From Vreelandella olivaria (GTDB taxonomy: Bacteria; Pseudomonadota; Gammaproteobacteria; Pseudomonadales; Halomonadaceae): a stretch of DNA of 64,000 nt. The notes below the pieces were generated by a model. That model had not been told where the DNA came from, searched no databases, and saw only the letters and a list, made by a program, of their open reading frames with translations. The translations under genes were made by a program, and so were the position numbers. The stretch covers positions 1-64,000 of the forward strand of contig NZ_JALPZO010000095.1 in assembly GCF_023507745.1 (NCBI RefSeq), read 5' to 3'. Within the stretch, counting starts at the first letter, position 1. Each line of letters begins with the position of its first letter. Of the stretch, positions 1-8,022 are shown piece after piece.

Positions 1-52
1 GCAGTGTGATGGTGAAGTGCAGTCCCGTGCTGAGCGCCATGCTAAGTGCCAT
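1..52 (-). CDS. 5' end of a leftward gene, cut by window edge
   Basis: An ATG at 52 on the minus strand is preceded by a strong ribosome site (AGGAGGGAGC), and the frame stays open to the window edge. It gives 17 residues, MALSMALSTGLHFTITL, which read like the start of a hydrophobic or exported protein. The family cannot be told from so little. About 30 bases upstream lies AATGAGAA followed by GATAATAA, which recalls half of a Fur box but is too weak to call. Confidence 0.35.
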   Translation of the reverse strand, partial: MALSMALSTGLHFTITL

Positions 53-147
53 GCTCCCTCCTGGAATCATCAACTGTTAATGAGAAACAGTGATAATAAC
101 GAGCCAGGAGCCCAGCACAACCCCTTGAAGGCAGGTGTCAGCGATGT

Positions 148-163
148 CTTACAACAATGTAAG
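148..163. promoter_or_regulatory. palindrome CTTACA-acaa-TGTAAG, candidate operator
   Basis: A perfect 6-bp inverted repeat with a 4-bp spacer lies between the leftward gene start at 52 and the TetR gene at 458. Dyads of this shape are typical of TetR-family operators. Which protein binds it is not shown. The remaining bases of 53-457 hold no open frame I would defend. Confidence 0.35.
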
Positions 164-375
164 CGATATCGTACAAAATTTTAAGAAATGGCTTACAGCA
201 GGGAGGCTTGCAAATATCTCTGGTGTATGCCTAAGCCTTATGAACGTTAGCAGCGAATATCGACAACCATGCCGAAGTGCTCGCTTTCTCTAGCCCGGTG
301 AAATCTTGACGACGGCTGCCTGAGTGGCACTCAGTGCCCGCGGCTTGATCCCATCAACCTTCCTGTAGCTATTTC

Positions 376-434
376 TTGACCAATTAGGTCAGTTGTCCTA
401 AAAATAAAAGTGGGACGACTGTCCTATAGATAGG
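376..434 (+). promoter_or_regulatory. promoter and probable autoregulatory operators of the TetR gene
   Basis: A -35 like TTGACC (376-381) is followed 17 bp later by an A/T-rich -10 (TAAAAA, 399-404). The spacer is filled by the imperfect palindrome TTAGGTCAGTTGTCCTAA (384-401). Just downstream is a second dyad, CCTATAGATAGG (423-434). A dyad between -35 and -10 is what an autorepressing TetR protein would need, so these are assigned to the regulator at 458 by inference. Confidence 0.45.
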
Positions 435-457
435 AATAGTTGTTGGGAGGCGCTTCG

Positions 458-1051
458 GTGGCTAATAAACTGACAAGAAATCGCATTGTCGATAAGGCAG
501 ATCAGCTGTTCTATGAGCAGGGTTTTGAGCACACATCTTTCGCGCAAATTGCGGAAGCTCTAGGCATTTCTCGAGGAAATTTCTACTACCACTTCAAGAC
601 CAAGGATGAAATCCTGAATGCCGTAATCAGCCATCGTCTTGTTCGCACGAACTCAATGCTCGATAACTGGGAGCTAGAAGGCGACACACCAGCTGATCGT
701 ATCCGCAGTTTCATCAATATTCTGGTAATGAATCGGGCCAAAATTAAGCGTTATGGCTGTCCGGTAGGGACGCTCTGTACGGAACTTGTTAAGCTGGATC
801 ACCCCGCAAGAAGTCACGCAAATGAGTTGTTTGCGTTATTCAGAACCTGGTTGCGTCGACAATTCGAGCAACTTGGTCGTTCTGATGACGCCGATGAGCT
901 GGCAATGTACCTACTTGCATTCAGCCAGGGAGTAGCGACACTTTCTAGTGCATTCCAGGATGAGAAATTCATTCACAGTGAGGTAAGCCGCCTGGAAGAC
1001 TGGTTGGCCTCTTTTACCACTGCAACCAACACTCAACCGGAGGTGCCTTAA
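458..1051 (+). CDS. TetR/AcrR family transcriptional regulator
   Basis: DNA-binding repressor of about 197 residues. The N-terminal helix-turn-helix (about residues 5-50) ends in the usual recognition segment with NFYYHFKTKDEIL. The C-terminal ligand domain carries a conserved Cys pair region (GCPVGTLCTEL) seen in one TetR subgroup; the ligand is unknown. The longest frame begins at TTG 440, but GGAGG at 446-450 fits the GTG at 458 (7-bp spacing), so that start was chosen. Its stop overlaps the ATG of the YciI-like gene by one base (TAATG), so the two are co-transcribed. Two dyads upstream suggest autorepression. Confidence 0.85.
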   Translation: MANKLTRNRIVDKADQLFYEQGFEHTSFAQIAEALGISRGNFYYHFKTKDEILNAVISHRLVRTNSMLDNWELEGDTPADRIRSFINILVMNRAKIKRYGCPVGTLCTELVKLDHPARSHANELFALFRTWLRRQFEQLGRSDDADELAMYLLAFSQGVATLSSAFQDEKFIHSEVSRLEDWLASFTTATNTQPEVP

Positions 1052-1341
1052 TGTTTGTCGTTCTTTTACGGTTCTCAGAAAACAAGGATCAGGCCAGTGA
1101 TTTTATGGAGGGCCATAATCAATGGATCAGGCGGGGGTTTGAGGATAAGGTTTTCTTGATGGTTGGCAGTCTTCAACCCGGTCTTGGAGGTTCTGTTCTT
1201 GCTCATGGTGAGTCAAGGGAAGCTCTTGAGAACCGGATTGATCAAGACCCATTTGTGGCCGAGCATGTCGTTACGGCGGAAATACTTGAAATTGAGCCGA
1301 AAAAAGCAGATGAACGGCTGGACTTTCTACTGGTTAAGTGA
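1051..1341 (+). CDS. YciI-family small protein
   Basis: A 96-residue protein of the YciI-like ferredoxin-like fold: it opens with MFVVLLRFSENK, has a conserved His in EGHNQW, and ends with a DPFV...EILEIEP pattern typical of the family. YciI proteins are small dimeric proteins, some with dehydrochlorinase or related activity, but most have no known reaction. Translationally coupled to the TetR gene before it, so it is probably the regulator's target. Function is not inferred beyond family. Confidence 0.75.
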   Translation: MFVVLLRFSENKDQASDFMEGHNQWIRRGFEDKVFLMVGSLQPGLGGSVLAHGESREALENRIDQDPFVAEHVVTAEILEIEPKKADERLDFLLVK

Positions 1342-1376
1342 AAGGCGTTACTTTAAGAGCCTAATGGGTGTCTAGA

Positions 1377-1499
1377 ATACCCGAGGCGATTCAGAGGGTG
1401 GCTGCTTTTACAGAATTGGCGAGGGCAGACCCTGATTTCACTACGTGCACTGTACCCGTTGGCAATGGAGAGTTTCTGGCAACGAGGTGTGGTGGTTGA
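1377..1499 (+). pseudogene. 3' remnant of a family-3 O-methyltransferase-like gene
   Basis: A 40-codon open stretch without a start codon translates to a segment with AAFTELARADPDF followed by TVPVGNGEFLATR. That order (helix, then a strand with P-V-G-x-G) resembles the C-terminus of class I O-methyltransferases (family 3, SAM-dependent). No upstream part is present. Similarity is by eye only, so this is a tentative call. Confidence 0.3.
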
Positions 1500-1511
1500 A
1501 AGTGAGATTAA

Positions 1512-2441
1512 TTAGTGCAGATAGCCAGCTTCCAGCGCTGCTAGTTTACCATTGAGATTCTGCAACACCTCACATGCCAGCCCATGGTGCTGGGCATTCT
1601 CAATCAATGGCCCTAAAATCGCTCCGCGCTCGGTGGCGCGTTTGGCCTCTACATCCTGCAACATTGAGGCTTTGTTGTTCGCTGTGTTCTCCACTACTTG
1701 CCACACTAGCGCCAACCAGGCATCTACACCGTGCTCGCCAGCTGGAGGGAGAATGCTTTCTGCTGACATAATCGCCGCGATTTCCTTCACCACGGCTGCC
1801 ACTTGCCCTGAATAAGGCGCATTACCCAGTGCACCGTTACGAACGCCATGCAGCGCCACCAGCGGGTTAATCGCTGCGTTCACCGCCAGTTTCTGCCATA
1901 AACGGTTGCGAATATCGTCCACCTTTGTAGCGGCTAGCCCAGCCTGCGTTAACATTTGCACCACTGTTTCCGCCAGCGCACCGTGCTGGTTTTTCAGGTC
2001 ACCTATATACGTATGCCCGTGCCCGGCATGCACTACACCATCATTCCCGGTTAGGTAAGCACCTTCAGTTGTAGTGGAGCACAGCACCGGGCCAGACCAT
2101 GATTGGTTAATCCGCGGCTGAGCTAAAAAGCCGTTCTGCCACAGCACCAAGGGGGTAGTGGGAGCAATAACATTTTTGAGGTTTTCCAGTGCCGCCTCGG
2201 CGGCCATCGCTTTAGTGGTGATGTGCACAAACGCAGGTTGCTCGTGTGCCTCAGAAGCTAGTTCGGCAAGTGTCACCATATTTAAATGCTGTGCCCGCTG
2301 CTCGCTTTCGGGCGTGGTCAGCAACTGCTGCGCAGGCAGCGCACGGCGGCCAATCACCACCACTTCCGCAAGCGGTGCCAGCGAGTGCGCTAGCAGGCGA
2401 CCAATGGCCCCAGGGCCGATAATCCAATGGGTAATCATCAT
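1512..2441 (-). CDS. panE: ketopantoate reductase family protein (PanE/ApbA)
   Basis: A 309-residue NADPH-dependent 2-dehydropantoate 2-reductase-like enzyme. The usual reaction reduces ketopantoate to pantoate in pantothenate/CoA synthesis. The Rossmann motif GPGAIG is at residues 9-14. The family's catalytic Lys lies in the segment RLWQKLAVNAAINPL, with the following Asn also conserved. Length fits PanE (about 300). ATG ATG at the start gives no decision between the first two codons; no clear ribosome site is seen. A decayed second copy of this gene lies at 5466-5660. Some paralogues of this family act on other 2-keto acids, so the exact substrate is not certain. Confidence 0.8.
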   Translation of the reverse strand: MMITHWIIGPGAIGRLLAHSLAPLAEVVVIGRRALPAQQLLTTPESEQRAQHLNMVTLAELASEAHEQPAFVHITTKAMAAEAALENLKNVIAPTTPLVLWQNGFLAQPRINQSWSGPVLCSTTTEGAYLTGNDGVVHAGHGHTYIGDLKNQHGALAETVVQMLTQAGLAATKVDDIRNRLWQKLAVNAAINPLVALHGVRNGALGNAPYSGQVAAVVKEIAAIMSAESILPPAGEHGVDAWLALVWQVVENTANNKASMLQDVEAKRATERGAILGPLIENAQHHGLACEVLQNLNGKLAALEAGYLH

Positions 2442-2647
2442 CAGTTGTTATAGGCCACAAATAAGTGATTTCTGCTTTGCAAAGCAACGCAGGCTGAGTA
2501 AAGTCGAGTAACCTTTTATATTTAAAAACAGAAGGTTTGTAGAGGCAAACCGTTATACCACTTATGTGACTGGGGTGAAGCTGCAACGTACATTCGTCCA
2601 GGCAGTACAATGGCCCGGCTGGCCAACAGGGTTACAAGGAAAAGAAC

Positions 2648-4507
2648 ATGCAAAATATTCAATGGACGACAGAATTAATCACTCTTGTCAGCGTCATCGG
2701 CGTGCTGCTGACCGGTATGAGTTATTTGCTGGCAAGGGCGCTACAAAGCCGTATTACCATCAGGCTTACAACGCAACTTGAACAAATACAGGAAGCGTTA
2801 GCGGAGGCAAATGCTCAGAGCCAATCAGCCCAGGCCTCCATTAAAGAGCTTGAAACCAATCTACATGAAAAAGAGTTGGCGGGGAGTCGTCTAAGTTCTC
2901 AGCTGATTAACACCCAAGCGAATGAGCAACGCCTGACTGATGAGTTGCTGAGTAAAACGGCCGGGCTTAACTCGCTGAACGGCAGGCTGGAAGAGATACG
3001 ACAACAGCATCACACAGCTGAGAAGCAGCTAGAAACGTTTCAAGCGGATAATCGATCTCTTCAGGAGCGAGCTGGTGATCTAAGTCAACGGCTTGAGCGA
3101 ACAGAGAATGAATTGCAGCAAGAGCGCGAACAAAGCAGCTTACTCAAGGAAAAATTGGCCGAGGAGGGTAAGCGAGCCAAAGCGCTAGAGTCATCCGATA
3201 AAGAGGCTAGAGAGCAACTGATTGAAACAAAACAAAATCTGTCGCATCAGCAGGAGCTTCTGAATCAACTGCAGGAGCGTTACCAACGCCTGAACAGTGA
3301 ATACACGAAACTCAACACTACCCTGGAAAGCAAAGAGCAACATTACAAAGAGCAGATGCAGCAGCTCAGTGAAACTAAACAGTCACTGACGAAAGAGTTT
3401 GAAAACCTCGCCAACAAAATTTTTGAAGAGAAGGGTAAAACGTTTACGCAAACCAGCCAGAGCAGTATCGACAGTATGCTCAAGCCTTTTCGTGAACAAA
3501 TTGAAGGGTTTCAGAAACGTATCAATGAGGTTCATGACGTCTCGCTTCAAGGCAATACAAACTTGAACGCAGAGATCAGGAAAGTGCTGGATATTGGCCT
3601 ACAAATGAGCAAAGAAGCGAACAACCTTACCTCTGCATTAAAAGGTGACTCACAGCAGCGGGGCGCATGGGGCGAAGCCCAGTTACGTAGAACGTTGGAG
3701 ATGAGCGGTCTCATTGAAGATACGCACTTCGAGGTTCAAAACAGCTTCAAGGATACAGATGGAAAACAAAAGCAAACTGACTATCTGATCAAACTGCCTG
3801 ACGGTAAGCACATCATCATCGATAGCAAGGTTTCATTAGTTGCCTACGACCGTGTTGTTTCGGCAGAAACGCCTGAAGCATACAGTTTAGCCATGGATGA
3901 GCACATCAAAGCGGTGCGCCGACATATCGTTGATTTGGCCTCCAAGGATTATACCAGTTTGGTGGGAATGCGTAGCCCCAGCTTTGTGTTGATGTTCATG
4001 CCTATCGAACCTGCTTATATTGAAGCGCTTAAGAATAATAAAGACCTGTTTGAATTTGGGTATAAGAAAAATATTGTGCTGGTATCTCATACCACGCTGA
4101 TACCGATACTGCGCACGGTATCCAACCTGTGGATGATGGAGCGTAGCAACGCAGAGGCCCAAGAGATCAGTGAAAAAGCAGGTGAGATTTACAATCAAGT
4201 ATGCCTGGTAGCGGAGCGGCTGCAGAAACTAGGTGGCACGCTAGGCACTGCCTCTAATCACTACAATGATACGGTCAGGGCATTGGCTGGTAAGCAAGGG
4301 TTGTATGGCAAGGTCGAGCGGTTTGGTACGCTTTCCGCCAATGTCACCAAAACGATGCCCGTTATTGAATCCGCGCACAGGGACTTCGAAACAGAGCGGC
4401 TTTCAATGATTGTTGAAGCTATTGAAGAAGCCGCGGGCGGTGAGGCTCCAACGCTAATAGCACCAACTAATCAGAATGAAGTTGCCCCCAATAAGCAACA
4501 CAGCTAA
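2648..4507 (+). CDS. rmuC: DNA recombination protein RmuC
   Basis: A 619-residue RmuC. It has an N-terminal membrane segment (about residues 8-28), then a long Glu/Gln/Lys-rich coiled coil (about 35-270), then the RmuC nuclease-like domain with the hallmark RGAWGEAQL and a DYLIKLPDGKHIIIDSKVS stretch typical of PD-(D/E)xK nucleases. In E. coli, RmuC limits inversions at short inverted repeats. Length is somewhat above the E. coli protein (475) because the coiled coil is longer. ATG at 2648 is preceded by AAGGAAAAGAAC. It stands alone, not in an operon. Confidence 0.92.
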   Translation: MQNIQWTTELITLVSVIGVLLTGMSYLLARALQSRITIRLTTQLEQIQEALAEANAQSQSAQASIKELETNLHEKELAGSRLSSQLINTQANEQRLTDELLSKTAGLNSLNGRLEEIRQQHHTAEKQLETFQADNRSLQERAGDLSQRLERTENELQQEREQSSLLKEKLAEEGKRAKALESSDKEAREQLIETKQNLSHQQELLNQLQERYQRLNSEYTKLNTTLESKEQHYKEQMQQLSETKQSLTKEFENLANKIFEEKGKTFTQTSQSSIDSMLKPFREQIEGFQKRINEVHDVSLQGNTNLNAEIRKVLDIGLQMSKEANNLTSALKGDSQQRGAWGEAQLRRTLEMSGLIEDTHFEVQNSFKDTDGKQKQTDYLIKLPDGKHIIIDSKVSLVAYDRVVSAETPEAYSLAMDEHIKAVRRHIVDLASKDYTSLVGMRSPSFVLMFMPIEPAYIEALKNNKDLFEFGYKKNIVLVSHTTLIPILRTVSNLWMMERSNAEAQEISEKAGEIYNQVCLVAERLQKLGGTLGTASNHYNDTVRALAGKQGLYGKVERFGTLSANVTKTMPVIESAHRDFETERLSMIVEAIEEAAGGEAPTLIAPTNQNEVAPNKQHS

Positions 4508-4584
4508 AGCTCGCAGGTGACCTTTCCCTAACCTTTCCCCCAAAACTAACACCATGAACTTGGTGAGCTTTCCAGCTAATCTTG

Positions 4585-4758
4585 ATGAACGGAGATTTCA
4601 CTATCAAGACACGCGATACCGAGTCTGAGATTGCTGTTCATCTTCATGTGGGTTCGTCTGCTGCCTGGGAGCGAGATGGGGTAGGGTGCATAAGATATGC
4701 CGCTGCACCGGATACACTCGAAGGGCTTAACCAATCACTCCAGCGGGTGAGGCGCTAG
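4585..4758 (+). pseudogene. 3' remnant of a fold-type I aminotransferase gene
   Basis: A 57-codon frame whose second half reads HVGSSAAWERDGVGCIRY then APDTLEGLNQSLQRVRR. This follows the pattern of the C-terminal end of class I/II aminotransferases and cystathionine beta-lyases (V-x-V-x-x-G ... G-x-G-x-x-R-x ... L-x-x-x-L-x-R). The large PLP domain is missing and the first 20 residues do not fit. No ribosome site is seen. The rest of 4508-4916 shows nothing I can name. Call is by eye only. Confidence 0.3.
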
Positions 4759-4916
4759 CTACTGTGCTGAGGTCATTGAAATGGCTCATCTTCCTATATG
4801 CGATACCAGCCGATTTCTGATTATTTGCGGTTAATCGGCAAGGCCAGTTTCCGGTTATGCCATGTAGTGGTTAAATGGCTTCTTAAGTGTGATGAGGTTA
4901 AACCATCGGAGTCTAC

Positions 4917-5426
4917 ATGGAATCGATCATGATTAGAGATGCCTTACAGGAAGATTCGGTAGCTATTGCGGCGATTTATAATGACTACATTGATAACACC
5001 GCTATCTCATTTGAAGAGGCGCGCGTGTCCGGTACCGATATTCAAGGCAGGATTGAAGCTGTGCAAGAGGCGGGCTTGCCCTGGTTGGTGGTAGAAGAAG
5101 AGGGGGTTGTCGTGGGTTATGCCTACGCAACCAAGTGGAAAGAAAGAAGTGCCTATCGGTTTTCAGTTGAGGCCAGCGTCTACCTTGCCAACCATGTAAA
5201 AGGTAAAGGCCTGGGGCGGCAGCTTTATGAGGCTATGTTTGCCAGGCTCAAGAAGGCCGGGATTCGTACCATCCTTGCTGGCATCACACTCCCGAACCCA
5301 GCCAGTGTTGCGCTACATGAAAAGATGGGGATGAAGAAAGTAGCCCATTTTGAAAAGGTGGGATTTAAATTCAATCAGTGGCAGGACGTTGGTTACTGGC
5401 AGCTAAGATTGGGCACCAGTTCGTAA
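4917..5426 (+). CDS. GNAT acetyltransferase, phosphinothricin/methionine-sulfoximine type
   Basis: A 169-residue GNAT-fold N-acetyltransferase. It opens with IRDALQEDSVAIAAIYNDY and has the acetyl-CoA loop VKGKGLGRQLYEAM (Q/R-x-x-G-x-G/A pattern) followed by AGITLPNPASVALHEKMG, the signature of the PAT/MddA group that acetylates phosphinothricin, methionine sulfoximine or related amino acids. GGAG at 4908-4911 supports the first ATG over the one at 4929. It is flanked on both sides by gene remnants. The natural substrate is not known. Confidence 0.85.
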   Translation: MESIMIRDALQEDSVAIAAIYNDYIDNTAISFEEARVSGTDIQGRIEAVQEAGLPWLVVEEEGVVVGYAYATKWKERSAYRFSVEASVYLANHVKGKGLGRQLYEAMFARLKKAGIRTILAGITLPNPASVALHEKMGMKKVAHFEKVGFKFNQWQDVGYWQLRLGTSS

Positions 5427-5465
5427 CGAAGTGCGTTTCAGGAGTGCTATCTAGAACTAGCCAGA

Positions 5466-5660
5466 TAGTCAGTTTACAACGCCACCACCTTATTATTCCG
5501 TGCCTGCAATACCTCACATACCAACCCCTACTGCTGGGCACTCTCAATCAGCGGCCATCGATTTGGTGGTGTATGGATAAAGGCAGGCAGCTGATGCGCT
5601 CCAGGGGCCAGTAGGCGTCCAATGGCACCAGGGCCGATAATCCAGTGGACGGTTATGATT
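5466..5660 (-). pseudogene. internally deleted second copy of panE
   Basis: Three blocks match the intact panE (1512-2441) in order and orientation. Block CTGCAATACCTCACA and its flanks match 1557-1615; GGTGGTGTATGGATAAAGGC matches about 2210-2240; and CCAGGGCCGATAATCCAGTG with flanks matches 2390-2430. The segments between them in the intact gene are missing, so about four fifths of the gene is gone. Identity over the first block is about 80% by eye, so this is an old paralogue or transferred copy, not a recent duplication. The rest of 5427-5779 holds no gene. Confidence 0.7.
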
Positions 5661-5751
5661 CTAAATTGGTATGGCCATTAAGTGGGTGAGTGCAGTGCTG
5701 CATTTATTCTACAAATTTAGGATTATACTTTTTAACGCAATCTGGCATGAT

Positions 5752-5766
5752 TGATAATTATTCTTA
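5752..5766 (+). promoter_or_regulatory. Fur-box-like sequence
   Basis: TGATAATTATTCTTA matches the Fur 7-1-7 consensus TGATAAT-N-ATTATCA at 12 of the 14 defined positions, and with flanks it is close to the frequent form ATGATAATTATTCTCAT. It ends 13 bp before the ATG of the DUF945 gene, so a bound protein would block translation initiation region or an overlapping promoter. Iron control of this gene is inference only. Confidence 0.35.
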
Positions 5767-5779
5767 TTAGGGGTGTGGC

Positions 5780-7087
5780 ATGGCGCTAAGTTCAAAAGGT
5801 TGGATAGTCACGGCAGTTGGCATTGTGATTGTGGGGGCTGGCGGGTATATCGGCGCTCAGGCGCTGGTTGGCAATGAAGTTGAAAAGGCTCTCGCCCAAA
5901 GCTTTGAGGAGCTGGATCAATCAGCTTCCTATGATGTCAGCAATGTGCGCATCGATAAAGGCACATTTAACACTACTGCTTCGGCCACAATAGCGGTTAG
6001 AGGTTTTCAAGGCGCGACAGCAGAGGTCAATCTATTTGTGAACCACGGGGTGCTGAGCGCGGATATTACCGGAGACATTCAGCCCAACCAGGAGTTGTTA
6101 ACCGGCAGTATTGATATCGATCTTGAGGCTACCCGTTCCTCCATTGAAGGGCAACTTACTGCCGCTGCGTTAAGTGCTGTCGAGGTGGATGCAGCGCTTA
6201 GTGATCTGGTGGTGGATCTGCGCAGAGAAGCCAACGGTGTTTGGCATGTGGATAGCCTGGCTCAGGAAATCATCTATAACGGTGATAATGAAACAGTACG
6301 CGTGATAACGCCGCGCTTAGTGATTAATACGCAAGCAGAAGGTGTATATGCAGTGCAGCAGCGTCTTGAGGTACCGCGAACTGAGATATTTGCCGAGGGG
6401 GTTCGTGTCTACCTGGAGGGGCTTGAGTCGGAAGCTGAATCCACCGGTGAAGGTGCCGTTGTTAATCAGAGTGGCTATTTCAGAATCGCCGATATTGGGG
6501 CGGATGACACCTCGTTTGGCAGTATGTCATTTGACATGGTAGCCGAAAATTGGGATGTGGAAGCATTCCAATCTTTTCAGGAAGCTTACACTCCGCTGAT
6601 GACCATGCATATGGAAGCAGAGGAGTCCGGAGCGCGCATAGATGAGGAAGAAGAGCGTGTTTTAATGATTCAAGCGATTGAGAGTGGTTACGATATTCTG
6701 ATTGCTAACCCTTCCATTGCCTTCCAGCCATTGGAAGCGCGCATTACCCTGCCAGAGTTTGGGGTGGACTTTGAGCCGCGTTTAACGGCAGAGGTGGCAT
6801 TTGATGGCACCGATCTGTCGAAGAGCGCGTTGTACAGCGCGTTATGGGGGGCACGCTATCCACTGCCAGAGCAGTTGCTGGAGGCGGATGATGTGATGAG
6901 TCCATTTGAAGCTCAGGAGTACCTCAGTCATCGCTTGAGTGTGGCCGTTACTGTGACCACTCCCCCCGACTTCATCTTAAGCATGATTCCTATGCCGTTC
7001 GCCGCCATGCTGGATGCATCGAGTGAAGAACAGCAGTTGCTTTGGCAGGACGGTAGCCTGATCATTAACGGCCAGCCAATTATGTAA
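5780..7087 (+). CDS. DUF945 (YdgA-like) family protein
   Basis: A 435-residue protein with an uncleaved N-terminal membrane anchor (about residues 8-28, GWIVTAVGIVIVGAGGYIGA) and a large periplasmic region rich in beta strands and Glu, as in the YdgA/DUF945 family. Members are thought to be inner-membrane-anchored and structurally related to AsmA-like proteins; the molecular role is unknown. The ATG is preceded by AGGGGTGTGGC. It is a single-gene unit. A Fur-box-like sequence overlaps the 5' region. Confidence 0.75.
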   Translation: MALSSKGWIVTAVGIVIVGAGGYIGAQALVGNEVEKALAQSFEELDQSASYDVSNVRIDKGTFNTTASATIAVRGFQGATAEVNLFVNHGVLSADITGDIQPNQELLTGSIDIDLEATRSSIEGQLTAAALSAVEVDAALSDLVVDLRREANGVWHVDSLAQEIIYNGDNETVRVITPRLVINTQAEGVYAVQQRLEVPRTEIFAEGVRVYLEGLESEAESTGEGAVVNQSGYFRIADIGADDTSFGSMSFDMVAENWDVEAFQSFQEAYTPLMTMHMEAEESGARIDEEEERVLMIQAIESGYDILIANPSIAFQPLEARITLPEFGVDFEPRLTAEVAFDGTDLSKSALYSALWGARYPLPEQLLEADDVMSPFEAQEYLSHRLSVAVTVTTPPDFILSMIPMPFAAMLDASSEEQQLLWQDGSLIINGQPIM

Positions 7088-7308
7088 CGGGCTTAACTCC
7101 TTTGTAACTGCTACATTGTGATTCCCGCTGTTAATTGATCCAAATGGCCTGCTGGCATTACCTGCTGGCAGGCCATCTTGTTAATAGGCACCCACCAACT
7201 TTTTCAGCATTAATATGTATCCAAACGCTCGGTGCCTATGTTCAGCTGATCTACGCTTAAGTAACTTAGATGGTACTATTTTTCCATTAACCCCTATCTT
7301 CGGAAGAA

Positions 7309-7911
7309 ATGATCATGACGCTCACTCTCATTATCATCCTGGCGGTCATCGCTGCTGTTGTGTTCTATGCCATTGCGATCTACAACCGACTTGTGTCGCT
7401 GCGTAATCGATTTCAGAACGCTTTTTCCCAGATAGAGGTGCAATTGAAGCGGCGTCATGACCTGATCCCTAATCTGGTAGAGACGGCTAAGGGCTATCTC
7501 AATCATGAGCGGGAAACCCTGCAATCGGTCACCGAGGCCCGCAATACTGCCGTGGCCGGGCTTAAGGCGGCGGCAGCTAACCCTGGCAGTGCCAAGGCGA
7601 TTGCTGACCTGGGGAGTGCTGAAGGTGCTCTTACCCAGGCAATGGGGCGGTTAAATGTGGTCATGGAGGCTTACCCAGACCTGAAAGCCTCGCAAAATAT
7701 GCAGCAGTTGTCAGAAGAGCTTACCAGTACAGAAAACAAAGTCGCTTTTGCGCGGCAGTCCTTCAATGATGCTGTGATGCACTACAACACCTATCGGCAG
7801 AGCTTTCCTCAGGTAGCGGTGGCAGGCATGTTCGGCCATGGTCAGGATGCATCCTTGCTGGAGTTTGAGGACAGCGCCCAGATTCAAGTAGCTCCCCAGG
7901 TGTCGTTCTAA
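7309..7911 (+). CDS. lemA: LemA family protein
   Basis: A 200-residue LemA protein. One N-terminal membrane helix (about residues 4-24) is followed by the family hallmark YNRLVSLRNRFQNAFSQIEV and RRHDLIPNLVETAKGY, then a long helical domain ending with FNDAVMHYNTY.QSFP. LemA proteins lie in the envelope and are often paired with an M48 membrane protease, as here (next gene 111 bp downstream). An ATG six bases further in (7315) is an equally possible start. Function in the cell is not settled. Confidence 0.9.
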   Translation: MIMTLTLIIILAVIAAVVFYAIAIYNRLVSLRNRFQNAFSQIEVQLKRRHDLIPNLVETAKGYLNHERETLQSVTEARNTAVAGLKAAAANPGSAKAIADLGSAEGALTQAMGRLNVVMEAYPDLKASQNMQQLSEELTSTENKVAFARQSFNDAVMHYNTYRQSFPQVAVAGMFGHGQDASLLEFEDSAQIQVAPQVSF

Positions 7912-8022
7912 TCTGATGCTGTTTTCCGTTATGTGTTCATCGCGAGATATGAAATGTCGGTGGCTACAGGCTTGGCGTAAAACATCGAAGCGACTGTGAG
8001 GCTAAAAAAGGAATACGGACGT

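Noticed and set aside
80..100. Fur box before the leftward gene at the window edge
   Set aside because: Only one half-site matches well, and the spacing of the second half is wrong.
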